Shown here: piece after piece, positions 1 to 13,200 of the stretch
Layout of the letters: the number at the start of each line of letters is the position of its first letter
Numbering within the stretch: the first letter of the stretch is position 1
NCBI GenBank assembly: GCA_016801885.1
Contig: CM028888.1
Span: 11,703,170 to 11,767,169 of the forward strand
DNA length: 64,000 nt
Direction of reading: 5' to 3'
Origin: Toxotes chatareus
Lineage: Eukaryota; Chordata; Actinopteri; Toxotidae
Notes under the pieces: generated by a model
Seen by the model: the letters and a program-made list of their open reading frames with translations, nothing else
Told to the model about the DNA's origin: nothing
Databases searched by the model: none
Translations under genes and position numbers: made by a program

Positions 1-52
1 ATACTGCATCTTTTTCTATGCTCATTGACCTTTTTTTCCTGTGAAAAAGCAG

Positions 53-306
53 CAGCTTCAAACCCCTCCAAGGCTGTGCAGTGGCTGAAGGAGAAAATGG
101 GTTCTGGAACCTGCTGTAAAAAAATCAACACCGAGGTGGAGAAGAAGAAGCAGGCTCAGGCAGACCAGAAGAGGGAGGCTCGCAGGCTCAAGAAGAGCTA
201 CAAGAAGCTCGAGGCCTGCAAGGATAGTCGTTTCTACCAGATGTCTCAGCAGGCTGATACATACAACCTGTCCAGAAACAACATCCTGAAGAAATCCCTC
301 TTCTGA
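53..306 (+). CDS. Terminal coding exon of an unidentified gene (5' part outside window)
   Basis: The reading frame enters from the left, runs through a basic, coiled-coil-like tail of about 85 residues and stops at TGA 304-306. A pyrimidine-rich acceptor lies just before it; the AGs at 48-49, 51-52 and 54-55 are all possible, so the exon start is uncertain by a few bases. The tail contains a Cys pair (GTCCKKI), a highly charged Lys/Arg/Glu helix and the C-terminal end NILKKSLF. A poly(A) signal 283 bp downstream supports a true gene end. I do not recognise the protein and assign no function. It converges on trim37 (tail to tail). Evidence that it is coding: an uninterrupted frame with natural composition and a clean stop, UTR and poly(A) order. 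Confidence 0.65.
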
Positions 307-612
307 CAGGAACTGCCCCTCCCTTTTCCCTCTTTCTCTCTCTCCAGCTTCCTTTCTCTCTTTATCTCCTCCCCGTCCCCCCTTTCTATCTCTCTCCCCA
401 TCTCTACCCCCCATACTCTCTCTGCTCCCCCTTTCTGTCCCCCCACCCCACCCCTTTTCCCACTCTCTCCCTGCTCCCCCTCTCTACCCTCCCAGCCTCC
501 TCCTTCCCCGCTCTCTCTCCCTCCTCCCCCTTCCTCTCCCCCTCTCCATCCAACTCTGAGAGAACATCTGTAGTAATTTGAATTTTACAATAAATCTCTT
601 TTGCATTGAAAG
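307..612 (+). other. 3' UTR and poly(A) signal of the left-hand gene
   Basis: The UTR follows the stop at 304-306. Positions about 310-550 are almost purely C and T (runs of CCCC, CTCTCT and TCCCC). AATAAA sits at 589-594, so cleavage is expected near 605-620. C/U-rich UTRs of this kind can be bound by PCBP or PTB proteins; that is a general expectation, not something shown here. Confidence 0.6.
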
Positions 613-825
613 CATTTGAATTTGACCTGTTATTAAACGTTACACTGTTTATTCAGTTTAATACATTTATGCCAAACAAATAACTTTAAATATTCGAATA
701 TATATTATATTAAAATAAACAATATTAATTAATAGCTGCAATTAGCAGCTCCACACAGCCATGGATAGATTATGAGACAACAGTTCCTGGACATAGACAT
801 GCCCACCTGACTGAAAGAGACAAAC

Positions 826-985
826 AGTGATCAATGACATGGCTATCCTTGTGGTCATTTTGCATCTCTGTGGTCATTGTGTGTCCTTTTATGTTGTTTT
901 GCGTCTCTTTGTGATCATTTATGGTTGTTGTGCATCTCTTTTTAGTTGTTTTGAGTCTCTTTTTTGAGTGCTTTGCATCTTGTTT
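826..985. repeat. Degenerate minisatellite-like repeat (TGTGGTCATTTTGCATCTCT type)
   Basis: Variants of a ~20-25 bp unit recur at least five times: a 'ggtcatt' or 'gttgtt' segment followed by 'ttgcatctct', 'ttgcgtctct', 'gtgcatctct' and 'ttgagtctct'. The copies are imperfect and spacing varies. Confidence 0.55.
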
Positions 986-1467
986 TAGTTTTAGAGGCCA
1001 AGACTGACGACCTGCTTCTCCCTGACTAGTGCATGCTGGGTAACATCGAGTCACCAGGGAGTTGTGGGCTCCATTTAGTTCCACATTAGAAGAGCTATTA
1101 GGGACATCTGGTAATGCAACAATAATTTCTAGTCAAATAATGTAACATACACTACACTGAAATGGACAATTCTGCATAAGGGGCACTGTAAGTACATTGT
1201 GATACTTATGCTTTTGTATTTTTACTTCAATACAAACTTGAATGCAGTACTTTTATTTGTAACACAGTATTTCTACATCTTGGTTTTGCTACTCCCAGGA
1301 GAGCCAAACTTATTTGGAACAGAAAACAAAGGGGAACAGATACATTATCCCCCAAACTGTCTGCTGTAAACATCACCGACAGTTTCTGCTTCAACAAGGT
1401 TCTTTAACCAGTCACAAACACACCAGCATTACCCTTTGATCTTGGGGAAACTGAGTCTAGAAAGACC

Positions 1468-1491
1468 TTTTTTTTTTTTTTTTTTTTTTTT
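1468..1491. repeat. T24 homopolymer
   Basis: Twenty-four consecutive T residues, just downstream of the predicted trim37 cleavage site. It may be an old poly(A) tail of a retro-element on the - strand, but no recognisable element body adjoins it. Confidence 0.6.
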
Positions 1492-1564
1492 ACAAATCAA
1501 CATGCAAAATTTTTACATTCAGACTGTTATAACCTCACTGTGACAGACAGAAGACATGAGAACA

Positions 1565-4240
1565 TGGTCAGGATTGTAAAACAGTTTATTTTATTACGCA
1601 AAAAAGGAAAATGTACACATCAAATAATACACAGGGCATTCTGTGAACATTCAAAACAAAAGCAGCTTTTGACGCAACAAGCACAAATAAGAGAAAAGGT
1701 TAAGAAATGGTGTGAGCCCCATGTGAACCATCACGTACGTGAAGGTGTGAAGCAACAATAACGGAGGAAAAGTTGAATACGTTTCAAACATCAGCTTCAC
1801 GCTCACGGACGACTTCTGTTTGACCTGACATGTCTTGGTGCAAACAAGACGTCCTTCCTCTTTCAATCCAGCCAATGAAGCCATGCACTTTCAGGCACAT
1901 GTACATCACGCTCTTAAACATTATATGCAAAGATATTTACAATGTAAACTAATGACTGCAGACGTGTACAATATGTAATGTAGTTTTCTCTCAACTAGAA
2001 AATTAAATAGCCTTCAAAATATGATATTGCTCGATGAAGAAGAAAGGGTCCGCTTCAGAGTAAATCAACAGTCTTATAAAGTGCAGAAAGGCCTGTTAAG
2101 CATGTGGTTCTGTTCTCTACCTCATCAGCTATAACACAGCAAGTCAATGTAAAGTTTTCCCTCTTAAACACTACGTTTTCTTCCAGTAATGTGCACTGTT
2201 ATGCAGCAGCCTCTGACATGTTTGCTATGTTTCTCGATTGAGAGTACTGAAGTGAAAAATAATATATACAGGAAGAAAAACCAGTGAGCAGTGAGCTGAC
2301 GGAGCAGCTAAGTTTGCTGAGAATTAAAAAGGACCTTCAATGTACCACAGTTTCAACTTGGAGAGTTGATTCAACCAAATTACCAAAAAAAAAAAACAAC
2401 TGAAGTCTCAACATGCAGAGATATCTGTCTCTGAAATATCTGCCTCCTCACCAATACAATAAAGCTAAATGGAATATCACTTGAGGCACTCACAACACAC
2501 TTCACACATCACAGTGGGAAAAGCATATATGTTACTAATAGCATTAATTAAAGCTATTAAAGACTATTAAGCTGCTTCAGTTTCAGGGTCCTGGTACTGT
2601 TCCTGCTGGCTCACTTATGTGTAACAGAGGCGTGGTTAATAGCTGTGCTTTTCCTACTGTGAGAAGTCAAAATGTCTGCTCTGTAAAAAGTCCTGTTACA
2701 GGTATTTCTGCATTTGGCGGCTGATGGAAAACTGTGACGTCACTGACTGTGGCCAGCGGTGCAAACTATCTAAAAGTAGGCAGCAGTAGTGTTTGATTCA
2801 GTGTTAATCTACAGTCTGAGGGACATGTCAACACAGTGGGAACTGAGGAGCAGATGTGGATTTTGGTAACTTTGGACAGAGCCAAGCTGTTTCCAGTCTT
2901 TGCGCTAAGCTAAGCTCACTGGCTGCTGGCTTTAGCTTTATATTTAGTGTACTGATACAAGACTGGTATCAATCTTCTCATCTACGTCTCTGCCAAAAAG
3001 CAAATAAGCATCTTTCCCAGAATGCTTAACTATTTCTGTAAATCAGTTAAGAATAATTGTAATTCCGGTCAGGTGTCTCTAAGCAGATGTTGATGCAAAA
3101 ACACCTGCATGGACATCGTTATGACATCAGATCTGCAGTATACTTAAAAGTTTCAGTCCACAGAAAGCAGTGCAGCAGCTGTTTTATAATCCAAGTGATT
3201 CTGTGATCATTTAGCCTTTTCAAATGTCACTGCAGTTGTTGCTGCGACTGTTTTTACGAGTGAAGACATTTACATAAATATCCAGAAAAACTAATCAAGG
3301 CTTACATCAGGAAAGGAAGCACTGAATTTATGCAGTAAACGGGCTGCAGTGTCACTAAAACTGAGCGTTTAAGCTCCAATGCTGGGAGGTGTGGGGACAT
3401 GGTTGAAGGAAGTCGAATAAGTGTCAAGACTGAAGCTCAAACTAAACAACAACATGCCCTTATAAAACACTAAACTCTTACTGACAGGCTACAGAGTATG
3501 TCCAGTTCATCCTTAGCCTCTTGCAAATTTGAACAAACAGATTTGTGCAGAAAGTTAATTAAAGTGACCAAATGCTTTGTAGTTCAGGTGAAATGTTCTG
3601 GTTCAGGTTTGCAAAATACAAATAACAAGGTACACCAAGAATTTTTATGCCCTCGACGTTTTGAAAGATTCAGTCATTGCAAAAATGGCTGAGGTGGTCA
3701 TGTTTTCCTCTAATGTATTTACTGATGTGAAAGAAGTGGAAATTTGCACATCCCTAAATGTTGACGACCAAGAAACGCAGCAAGGTAAAACATGAAACTG
3801 CCGAGGTCGTCACTGAGCAGTCAAGTCACTGAGTGTAGACAGAAATACAATGAAAATACAAGTTTAAGAGAGGTGGCAAAACTGCTGTGTTGGTTCTCGC
3901 TCTCTCTCTAAAATTTCACTGTATTCAGAGAATATTAATTACACTGTTGTCACTGGTGACACACTGATGTTCAAGGTCATCTGAAAACTTAATTAACTGG
4001 CCCGTCAATATTTCTGTCACCGTCCGATTCTGACACCAAAAGAGATGTTGCTATTTCTGGACAAACAGGTGATCAAACAGTCCGGTTGCTGAATTGTCTT
4101 CAGTTCATGCAAAACAAGCAGCTTCTACTCTACAGATCTGTGTAAACTAGCATGTCTGTTGTTGTCTCCGATTATTGCATCGCTGTGTGGCCAATGAGGA
4201 TAAAGTAGTGGGTTGCCAGGTCTGACAGACTCAGAGGGAA
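1565..4240 (-). other. trim37: trim37 long 3' UTR (about 2.7 kb)
   Basis: On the - strand, no exon follows the stop codon at 4241-4243. The next strong poly(A) signals are overlapping AATAAA/AATAAAA motifs whose complement lies at 1585-1595, which puts cleavage near 1565. This end is inferred; an earlier poly(A) site is possible. The UTR appears to carry a fish dispersed-repeat fragment at about 2870-3040. Confidence 0.45.
2865..3040 (-). repeat. Dispersed fish repeat (family B: TTTTGGGAAA / TTAGCTTAGC type) inside trim37 3' UTR
   Basis: Read on the - strand, it shows the pattern of a repeat common in fish: 'gggaaa', 'gcttatt', 'gagaagattgatacca', 'cttagcttagc', then 'agactggaaacag' and 'ttggctctgtcc'. 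Related fragments occur at about 32570-32640, 34595-34710, 39485-39605, 43045-43265 and 43900-44010. Family identity is from memory of fish genomes; boundaries are approximate. Confidence 0.5.
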
Positions 4241-7200
4241 TCACCTGTCAGCAGGCAGACTCATGTCATCAGACAGAAGCTGCTCTCCTGGAGGAAGGAA
4301 GAGGAGAAATAACTCATCTGCATGGTCCCTATTATGTGTTATCTTCTCTCAATCTGGATGGAAACAAAAGTGTGTACACAGCTGGGGTGATGTATGGCGA
4401 CGTGGCTGACACAATAAAAACGTACGTACAAGACACGTCAGCACCTGCATGCTCCCAAATCCCCAGTTTATTAAATTATTTTTGTATGTTGTAATAACCT
4501 ACAAATTCTTGTAGGTTATTTTTCTGTTGTAACCAAACTGTTGACAAAAGCCACGATAATGAACAATTTTATATTAAGTATAGATCACATGACATGAAAT
4601 TCAAAGCAACTAACCCCCAAAGAATTATCACCCACTGTGTGGAGCTTTTCAGCAACTTTCAGCTCAATGAGGGGCATTTCCATGCCCCCTGCACACAAAC
4701 AACCAAAACGTTTTTACACTTGGCCATGCTGGAAGAGTAGTTGTAACAATAAAAGCGACATGTAATAAAGTGAAATGGAAACACGGCGAATAAATCATGA
4801 CGTATGCAAAGCATGAGGTCCACAGACAAAAAACTGCAGCACATGAAAACATCAGCTCAGATCTGTGCAGAGCGACAGACTGTAACGGTCCGCAATTCAA
4901 TACATGAAACAAATATAAATGCAATATTTGCATCACATCGTATTTGTTCCTTTGAGGTTTGACTGGTGCCATTTAGTTACATCATCTTGTTGCGCCATTT
5001 TTCTGCAATGTTTTAATGAAAACTGAATGGAGAGTTAGCATCATTACTCTGATGAGCCTCTGATGAGATTTTGTTTGACTAGAAATTTGGTTAAAATCTA
5101 TTTAGAAGGAATCTTGCTGGGCCTGCAAGTGCCCAAAGAACAGCAAAAAACCTCTAAAGACCCACTGTATGATACCTGCAACCAGCAGGTGAACATAGTG
5201 ACACTAAGAGTCCCTCAGGAGTTGGTGGAGACCAAAAACAGAGCTAAAAGAGAGTGAATGTTGGACTTCTATTCATCAGGGGGTCAGAAACACACCTTCT
5301 CATGACCGATGATGTTGTTCTAACCATTTTTTATAACATGTTATTTTATGGCAGCTGGTCACGGCCAGGGACAAAATGAAAACATGAAATGCTCATCCTG
5401 CAGAGTTAGTGGTAACCTTGCACTAGCTCACCGCATTTTATATAAAGATTATAAGATTTCACCACGTTCATCTGACGACTGTCATATTTTGTCTGCGACG
5501 ACCCAGTATAAAGGGGATTTAACAGTTTGGCCTCCGCTGTGTGTGTGTGAGTGTGTTACCAAGGACATTGTGTGTGTGTTGGTTACCTGTGCAGGGAGGA
5601 GTTTGGTTGTCGTAGCGAGAGTTGTTGCTCTGCAGGGCCTCGTCCTCAGTGTCACTGTCACTGCTCGTTGCTGTCACCAGGACAGAGGGTGACGGATCTA
5701 CAGGCAGGACAAATAATAATAATTATGATAATAATGTAATTTATAAAACACTTTTCAAAAGCAGAGTTACAAAGGAAAACCCAGATAAAATGACAATACA
5801 TTTTGTAGACTCATGTACACATACATGCCATAGACACATACAGAGCAGATTCACACCACACAGAAAAACTGCTGTTTTGCTGAGTTGCTGGGAAAAATGA
5901 ACATCATAGGCTTCAGTATATTCAAAGCAGTACAATAATCTATATCTGTCTGACAGCAGAACAGCTCTGACTTAAAAACAGAACCTGAATGACGCTTCAT
6001 GGTTTGCTCTTATACCACTGTGGAGTTACTGGGACTTTGGAAAGGAGTTTGACAGCCTCTCTTCAGCTCCGGTGTGAACAAAATACTGAAGTCCAGGTGC
6101 AGTTTTTCAGCTACAGGTATACTCAAAACAATTTAAGTTAACGTGCTGTAGATGTGTTTGTGATTTATGAGGTAGTTTACTATATTTAATTTGAACAGAT
6201 ATTTGCAATCAACTACAAAGCTATAACCGTTAAAATGAATTTTCAGAATAAAACCATGAAGATTTTTCAGGTGGCTACTGCGACACTTGCTAAAAAAAAG
6301 AAAATCATTAAATGCATTCATTCCTAAGGGTGGCAGAGGGTGAACCAACCTTCATTTGACTGTGGCTGAGCAGAAGGTCCCTCCAGCAAGGACTGATGGG
6401 AGTTTCCTGAGCTTTCCGAGTCACAGTCCAACATAGCTGCCCTGCAGTAGGAAGAAATGGAGGAGTTGTAAGACAAGAGTCTTCTGTTGTAGTTTAAGAC
6501 ACAAGCTTTCTACTGTAGCTAAACGACTACATTTTTTCCTGCACATAATGAGTCTCTGAGACGCACCCTAGGGTCCTACTGCCACAGTTCTTGCTGGCAG
6601 TCATATAGCTTGGTCCTGCCAAGGAGAAGATGTTGTCCTTTGGCCCCGAGGTCCCGTACAGCTGCTGCTCCATTGAGTACTGCAGCTTGGAGGTGGAGGC
6701 CTGCTCTGATGAGGAACTGCTGAGAGACACGAGGGGGCCCTGGGTGCTGTCAGCCTTCAGCACTCCTGGAGATGTGACAAGAGCAAAGTCACATGATTGT
6801 TGTTGGTGGGGTATGTTGGTTCGAGTACAAGTGAGGCGTGAAATATGATCCAGGAAGTTTAGTTTGTGGAATAGTGAAGAATCCTGAGTGTGAAGGCTTA
6901 TCAAATGCAATATTTATATGTTGATATCAACAAAATCTCAGATATTGTTTAGTTTGTTCTGGAAACTGAACATAACATGGGTCTACATGTCAAGGCTAAT
7001 TCACATTTAGTTCAGTTGATGGTGTCAAACAAATGATAATTTAGGTCCTCAAAGAATTATGAGACTTTTATTTGACATGGTCATTTTTTCTTTCACTACA
7101 CAGGCATGCTCTTATTTCCAGTGTAAAAAGTAGGAACGAGAAGTCTTTTGAAAACAATTACTTTGAGCAAGGCAAATGTACACTGGGAAATGTCAAATGA

Positions 7201-10200
7201 AAAACACTGAACATTGAAAAATGTTGGCATACACACTGTAAAACAATTTTAGAGAGGAGCAGTACAAAGTGTTTTATCATAGAACAACCATTAGAGCTTC
7301 AGGAACTATTTTAAGTCACGGTGGATCAGCACAGAGATCAGTGAGAGCAAGGTGAAGTAGCCGTTTTTTGGAACAGTATATTTTAAACTCCACTACGAAG
7401 ATACTTCAGAATACATCAAGTAGATACCTGACCCAGGTAAGTACACTCAGTGATTTTGTTACTGCGGCTAACAGTGCCCCAAATCCCAAAATTTCAACCA
7501 AGCTCATTGCTTATGTTTTGAAAATCTGACTACAGGTGCTGGTCGCAGTGATGAATCTACAGACAGTTATCACCTGCCTCTGCAGTTCTCTTCAGATCAA
7601 CAAAGCATTACTGCGTGTTGGTGTGCACTGCAACTTTATTATTTTGGTTCATTCTCACCACTTTCATCAGTGTTGTTTCTACCTGCAGTAGAAAGATATC
7701 CCCTTTGAAAAATCCATAAAAGCCCAGCACCAAACAGCAGATAGACACAGTTATCGACAAGCTAGTGCAACGTTTTGCTGCATTTAACAAATGAGACAAT
7801 GAAGACAGAATTGTTGGATGACTAAACAGGCGACTATTTGCTAAGAAGCTCACCAAATAAGATTTCTGAGGTGATATTAAGGTCCCCCCCAAAAAAGAAA
7901 AAAAAAATCAATAGATGGAAGTTTAAAATGATAATACACGACTGACCCTCTGCACCTCCCAGGCCCTCTTTCGGATGCAGGCTGAGCTCTGTGGCTGCCT
8001 CTGCTCCTCTCAGGTCTTTCTCCATCTCCTCTGGACTCCTCCTCTTCACAACCATAGAGCTGCTGCTGTCCAGGACAGGAGAGAGAGATTTCCTGGCTGC
8101 ACACAGAGAAAAAGAAACACATGTAAACAAATATGTAATTATCACAGTTCTACTGATCCAATAAACATAGAATCACATGTTAATGAACATGAGTTATTGT
8201 GAGATAAAAAAAGAGAGATTATTGACTCTGCCAGCATGAGCCCAGTGAGCCTTGTCCAGTCTAAATATGGGCTGCACTGCCTTAGCATCTCAAACTCCTC
8301 TTTACGTTTAATCAGCTTTTTTTATACCCGACAATGTGTCCGAATAACTTTGGTGACACCCTAAGTTTTCCTGTAGTGCCACCTGCAGGTTGACAAATTC
8401 GATACAGACATCCATGGGTTTATTACACCCTGTCCAGGTCGATGGTGACACAGTTTAAACCCATGTCAGCGAATTCTCTGAATGAGTTAGCTCGCGTCCG
8501 CTGACCCTCCTGTTGACCAGGGTTGGGACCAGAATCGGATACTGTCCGGCTTTGGTGAAATAGCGTTGCTACCACGAATGGAAATTAAATAAATTATACC
8601 AACATTTAAATGCCATTTAACCAACCCACTGAAAGAGAAAGAGAGCAAGTGTCCTTCACAGTTCTGCAGTCTGAAAGTGGCATTAGTCAAACTGAAACAC
8701 AAAAGCAGTCGCTTGTATTTTTTTGGGTGTCTCCACAGTTTCACAGTGATAAACTAGCAGTGATGGTGGCGGAGTGAATTCTCCAGAGGTACAATGTTAG
8801 ATAGATAAATGTAGATAAAACCAATTCCAATAGTGATGACAAGTCAATATCAAAGGAATATTTTAATGACATTACAAATGACCTGTAAAGACGATAATCC
8901 TACTTCATATGTTCTAAGTCAACAGTGATATTACAGGAAGATCTGACAGTACCTGAAGTAATAAAAGTGAACAGATCCTCTGCTGCTTTCTGTTTCAGTA
9001 CTTGTTAAGGCCGCTTTTGTTTTTAATGCAGTCTACAGCTCTTATTATTGGTTAAAAAAGCCACATAAGAAAATGAGATACTAAGATGTCATATTAGTCA
9101 CATCGCATTATTTTAAGATGGTGGAGTTTCTCCTCAGACTTCTGTCAGTAGCTGGAGGTAAATATTTGTTTGTCTGGACACGAACTGAAATTTTACAGAT
9201 AATGGTCTGTTTAACGGAGATAAGGTTCATGATGTCAGGAGCTGAGACGACTGGTAGAGAGGCAACCCACACAGCTCATTATTTTTAACTACCCACACCT
9301 TTTTAGACTCATTAACGTCAGCTTGGCCTGTACCATCGCTACCAGCACATACTGCTGTGGCACTAGAAGCGGTTTTCGCACAGCTTGTTATTTTCGGGGC
9401 TTTTTTGAAACTGGGATTAGCTGGATAATAAGAGGATTTTCAATATGGGGGAAAGTTTTTCTGTGTCAGTGTACACATCATGAAATAACACTGGAACACT
9501 CTAAGGTGCTGTAACTGTAGTAGCAGCTTGACATCAGCATTAACAGTGTGGCAGTCTCACCAGGGCGGCAGGGCCTAGACCGAGCTGCAGCTGCTCTCCC
9601 CAGGAGGTCCAGCTCACTCGGCTTACGACAAGCTGACAACTCTGAATCAGCGTGGTGAGAGGGCACCTCCTCCACACTGAAGGCCCCTGATGGGCCAGGC
9701 CTGGGCTCTGCGGACCCCCGAGCCTCCATGACCTGACTCTTGACATCAGACATCTTGCTGCGGACCTCTGCCATCTGAGCCTTCAGGCGGATCAGGACCC
9801 CTGAGTCTGGAGCTGATCGCCGCACCACCTGAGGCCTCCGCTCTCGTTCTTTCCTGGAGTGAGGATGAGCTGCAAGAGACAGGAACAAGAATGGGATGTC
9901 AGTGTTTTTGCTCAACAATGCATGGCTTTTAAAATCACCTCAAAGTTAAACAAATGCCATAAAATCCAGAATCAAACCCGTATTTTCGTTACAAAATGGT
10001 TTCACTAACCACTAATCATGTTGCTGTTCAGCTATGATCAACACACATGTTCACTTCACTAAGTCTCACAACTACTGAAGCTGTAATCATTTTTTCCTCA
10101 ATTATTCGCTATTCACATACTCTGCTAAACATCTTACTCAATCATATTATTGTTAGTTACCACTGATTTATAATGAATTTGCTTGCAGGCACAAACAAAA

Positions 10201-13200
10201 CTGGGACCCATTCATAAAAACACTGCTCCACAGGTATTATTTTATTTAGGGAGATAAATAAAGTTATTGTAATTTGGTTTCTTTGATTTTGGTACATTTT
10301 TTACCAGCCCTGTTAGATCTGTTTTGTTTGTTATGTTGGCCAAGCTCCATCTTTGAAAAACTGTAAATGAACACAAGCTGTGCTGCTTGAGATTTGGCCA
10401 GGATGATTAGATTTCATTTTGTACATTAGCCACCTCTAGACAGCGTATAAAACACTCTCTACACTGGAACAAGTACATGACGTCTCTATCATTTGGGATG
10501 GTCTCAATCACTAGAGAGAAATGAAATGACAGATGTATTAGTATTCTCCCAAATGTATGGAGTAGAGTGACAAAAGCAATGTCAGTGATGAACCTCTGCC
10601 AACTATAGTTGCTGCAGAAACTCCATAGATTTGCTTTATTTTGTAGGGACCTCGTGTGTGATTTTGAGTATTGATTCTCAGTTTAGCTGGAATGGTTTGT
10701 TGTTAGTGGGCTGAGAGCTGTGTTTACAAACCTTGGCTGTGCAGGAGAGAAACAGGAGGCCGAGGCTGAAGGCCCCACAGAGACTCCACGCTGCTGCGCT
10801 CCTTCAGATCCAGCAGCTGAATCAGGATGACCGGGTCAATCTCCAGGAGGCTGTTGCTGCCTGGCCCAACGGCACCACAAGCAGCAGCTCCGCTACTACT
10901 GGCACTACGACCAGCAGCAGCAGTGGCGGCAGCGGCAGCAGCAGCACTGCGATGTAAGGAACGTGCACTGGAGCTGGATCCACCTGCAGATAAGGCAAAA
11001 GAGCATCCAGCGATATGACTTTGAGGTGAGAATATGTGGAGTCAAACATAAGGGATTTAAAATGAGGATTACAATAATTCAATAATTTATATCAACATTG
11101 CAAACATTTGCAAAACTAAATTCTGTTGTTTTACTAACATCAAAAAAATCACTAATCACTACACTGAGGGAAGTGAAGAAAGTGCAGCAGCATTTGGCTG
11201 AGCTCGCCTCTCATTTCTAACAGAATGAACACACACACAACACCCCCCCCTCCCCCACACATGTACACATACAGACACCAAGTGTTTCTATATCAGCACG
11301 CTGCTAGGGGTCCAGTGCACCAACAGTGACTCATCCTCTTCATGCCTTTCAACACCAACACAGTCAAACACACTGAAGGAGCTGCTCTGAGGCCCACTAT
11401 CGTATCACTATGTTCTGGTTATGCAGTTATCAGACAACACAAATAGATCTGATTCTGTAAATTCTCAAATAGTGGCTGAGGCTTTTATTTGTCTCAACTG
11501 AAGACAAATCAATGCCTTTGCCGGTGGCAGAACATTCAACATTCAATGGTTCCAGGTTTAGAACATTAGGATTCGTTGCTTTTCCTTGCCTCATTATCTG
11601 GCTTTATCTGCCAATAAAGAGAAAGACAGGTAGATGTGTGAATTATACCTGTGGCTCCAGCCAAGTCATCAGGAAGCTCTCCTTCTTCTGTCTCCAAGTT
11701 CCCAATGAAGTCTACATCATTCTCTCCAGACCTGCGTTAATGTACACAAACAAAAAAAATATTCAGTGATTGTGCATGTTAAATTTTGTTTGATTAACAT
11801 TTGGTGAACATTTTATTACAGAAAGGTAAGCAGCTACAAAATTCCCTTATGTAACTGTTTGCCACGGCTTAGTAAAGAAACTCAGGCTGTTATATTCTAA
11901 TCAGTGCTTTACATTTTCTTGTAAAAACATAGCACAGTTCAAAATTGAATTGGGTTTCTGGAACTTCAACAATATTTTACATTATGAGAATGTGAGAAAT
12001 TCTACTCACATGGTCTCCTCATCTATGTCATTCTCCTCTGTGTTGCTGGTGGCTGTGGAGCTCCCCGAGGTGCTGCTGCCATCCAGGGGGTTCACCTCCT
12101 CCTCCGTCAGACAGTCCACCTCCAAGTCACCGTCCGACAGCTCCTGTACAACACAGTGACAGTATGATCACACCAAGCTCATGTCTTTGTGGTACAGAAA
12201 AATCCCTGTTTCTTTCAGAGTAACTTCCTTTCAGCCTTTCAACCCATAGAGCCCAGTGCAGCTGTGTTTTTCTTCCTTCCAAAAAATTGGAGATCCAATT
12301 CTAATAACTATGAGATGAATGTTTTCTGGCAACTATGAAAACACATCCGTTTTTTGGTGAAAGCATTGCTATCCCACACTGAGCTGAGCTGTACAGTAAG
12401 GGGAAAAAAAAGAAAAGAATAAACATTGATTTTGCATCTATAGGACTTTTTTTTGACTGATCAGGCTTTAAAAATGCTGCTGATGGCTGAAAACTGCACT
12501 TTCAGTATAAAGTATTTTGCTGAAGATTGAGACAGGCTGGGCAAATCGTGTGCCAACTTCACACAACAGATCCAAAGCGAGACTCCTCTCACTACAAGTA
12601 CTCTACAAAACAATGTGTGAAACCACCAAAGTAAAGCCGTGTTGCAGGATATATATATTCTCAAAGCAGAACAATATGAGGTCAGACTGTATCTGCAGCA
12701 TGTGAAGGACTTAACTGGGACAACCCTAAGGCTTGTTAAAACAACAATATGATCTGTGTTCACTTTATGGCCACTAAAGGGAAACGTTTCATGTTTCCTC
12801 CTTTTGTTCCCACCACAACCTCAACTGTCCAGGCAGACTCCATCAAATAACAGAAAGAAACAGAAAGCTGCTACATCAGTCTCCATCCTTACATTAGAGT
12901 CATCCTGCTGGGTCCTCTCTTCCTCTTCGCCTTTTTTAGTGTTAGTCAAAGTAGTCTGGATGTCATCATCACTCTTCACTGAGCGAGGGTCTCTTTCAGA
13001 GGCTGTGGTGCCTGCAGTGAGCCTCAGGTCGGGGGGCGAGGAGCTGCGTGACGTTTGACGGCGAAACAGTTCGATAGCCAGCCTCTGGAATCAGAAACAT
13101 AAATAAGTCAGGATGATTTCCTGACTTTTTAAAACCGAACAATTAATCCATAAATCGAGACAGATTTATCAAAAATGAAAATAATCGTTTGCTGCAGCCC

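Larger units (their letters stand above)
613..1560. other. Short spacer between two convergent gene ends
   Basis: No exon is visible. It holds an AT-rich stretch, a degenerate tandem repeat (826-985), a fragment resembling a fish dispersed repeat (about 1190-1275, with 'acttcaatac' and 'gcagtacttttatttg') and a 24-nt T run at 1468-1491. Confidence 0.5.

Noticed and set aside
4213..4494. 93-codon + strand frame over the last trim37 exon
   Set aside because: Antisense shadow; no gene family, no promoter or poly(A) arrangement.
9478..9918. Single-exon - strand gene of 146 codons
   Set aside because: The middle of this frame is trim37 exon 19 (9561-9869); the ends are intron sequence.
10733..11082. 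Frames on the + strand and in other - frames over the trim37 Ala/Ser exon
   Set aside because: Trinucleotide repeats keep all frames open; only one frame joins in phase to the flanking exons and matches TRIM37.
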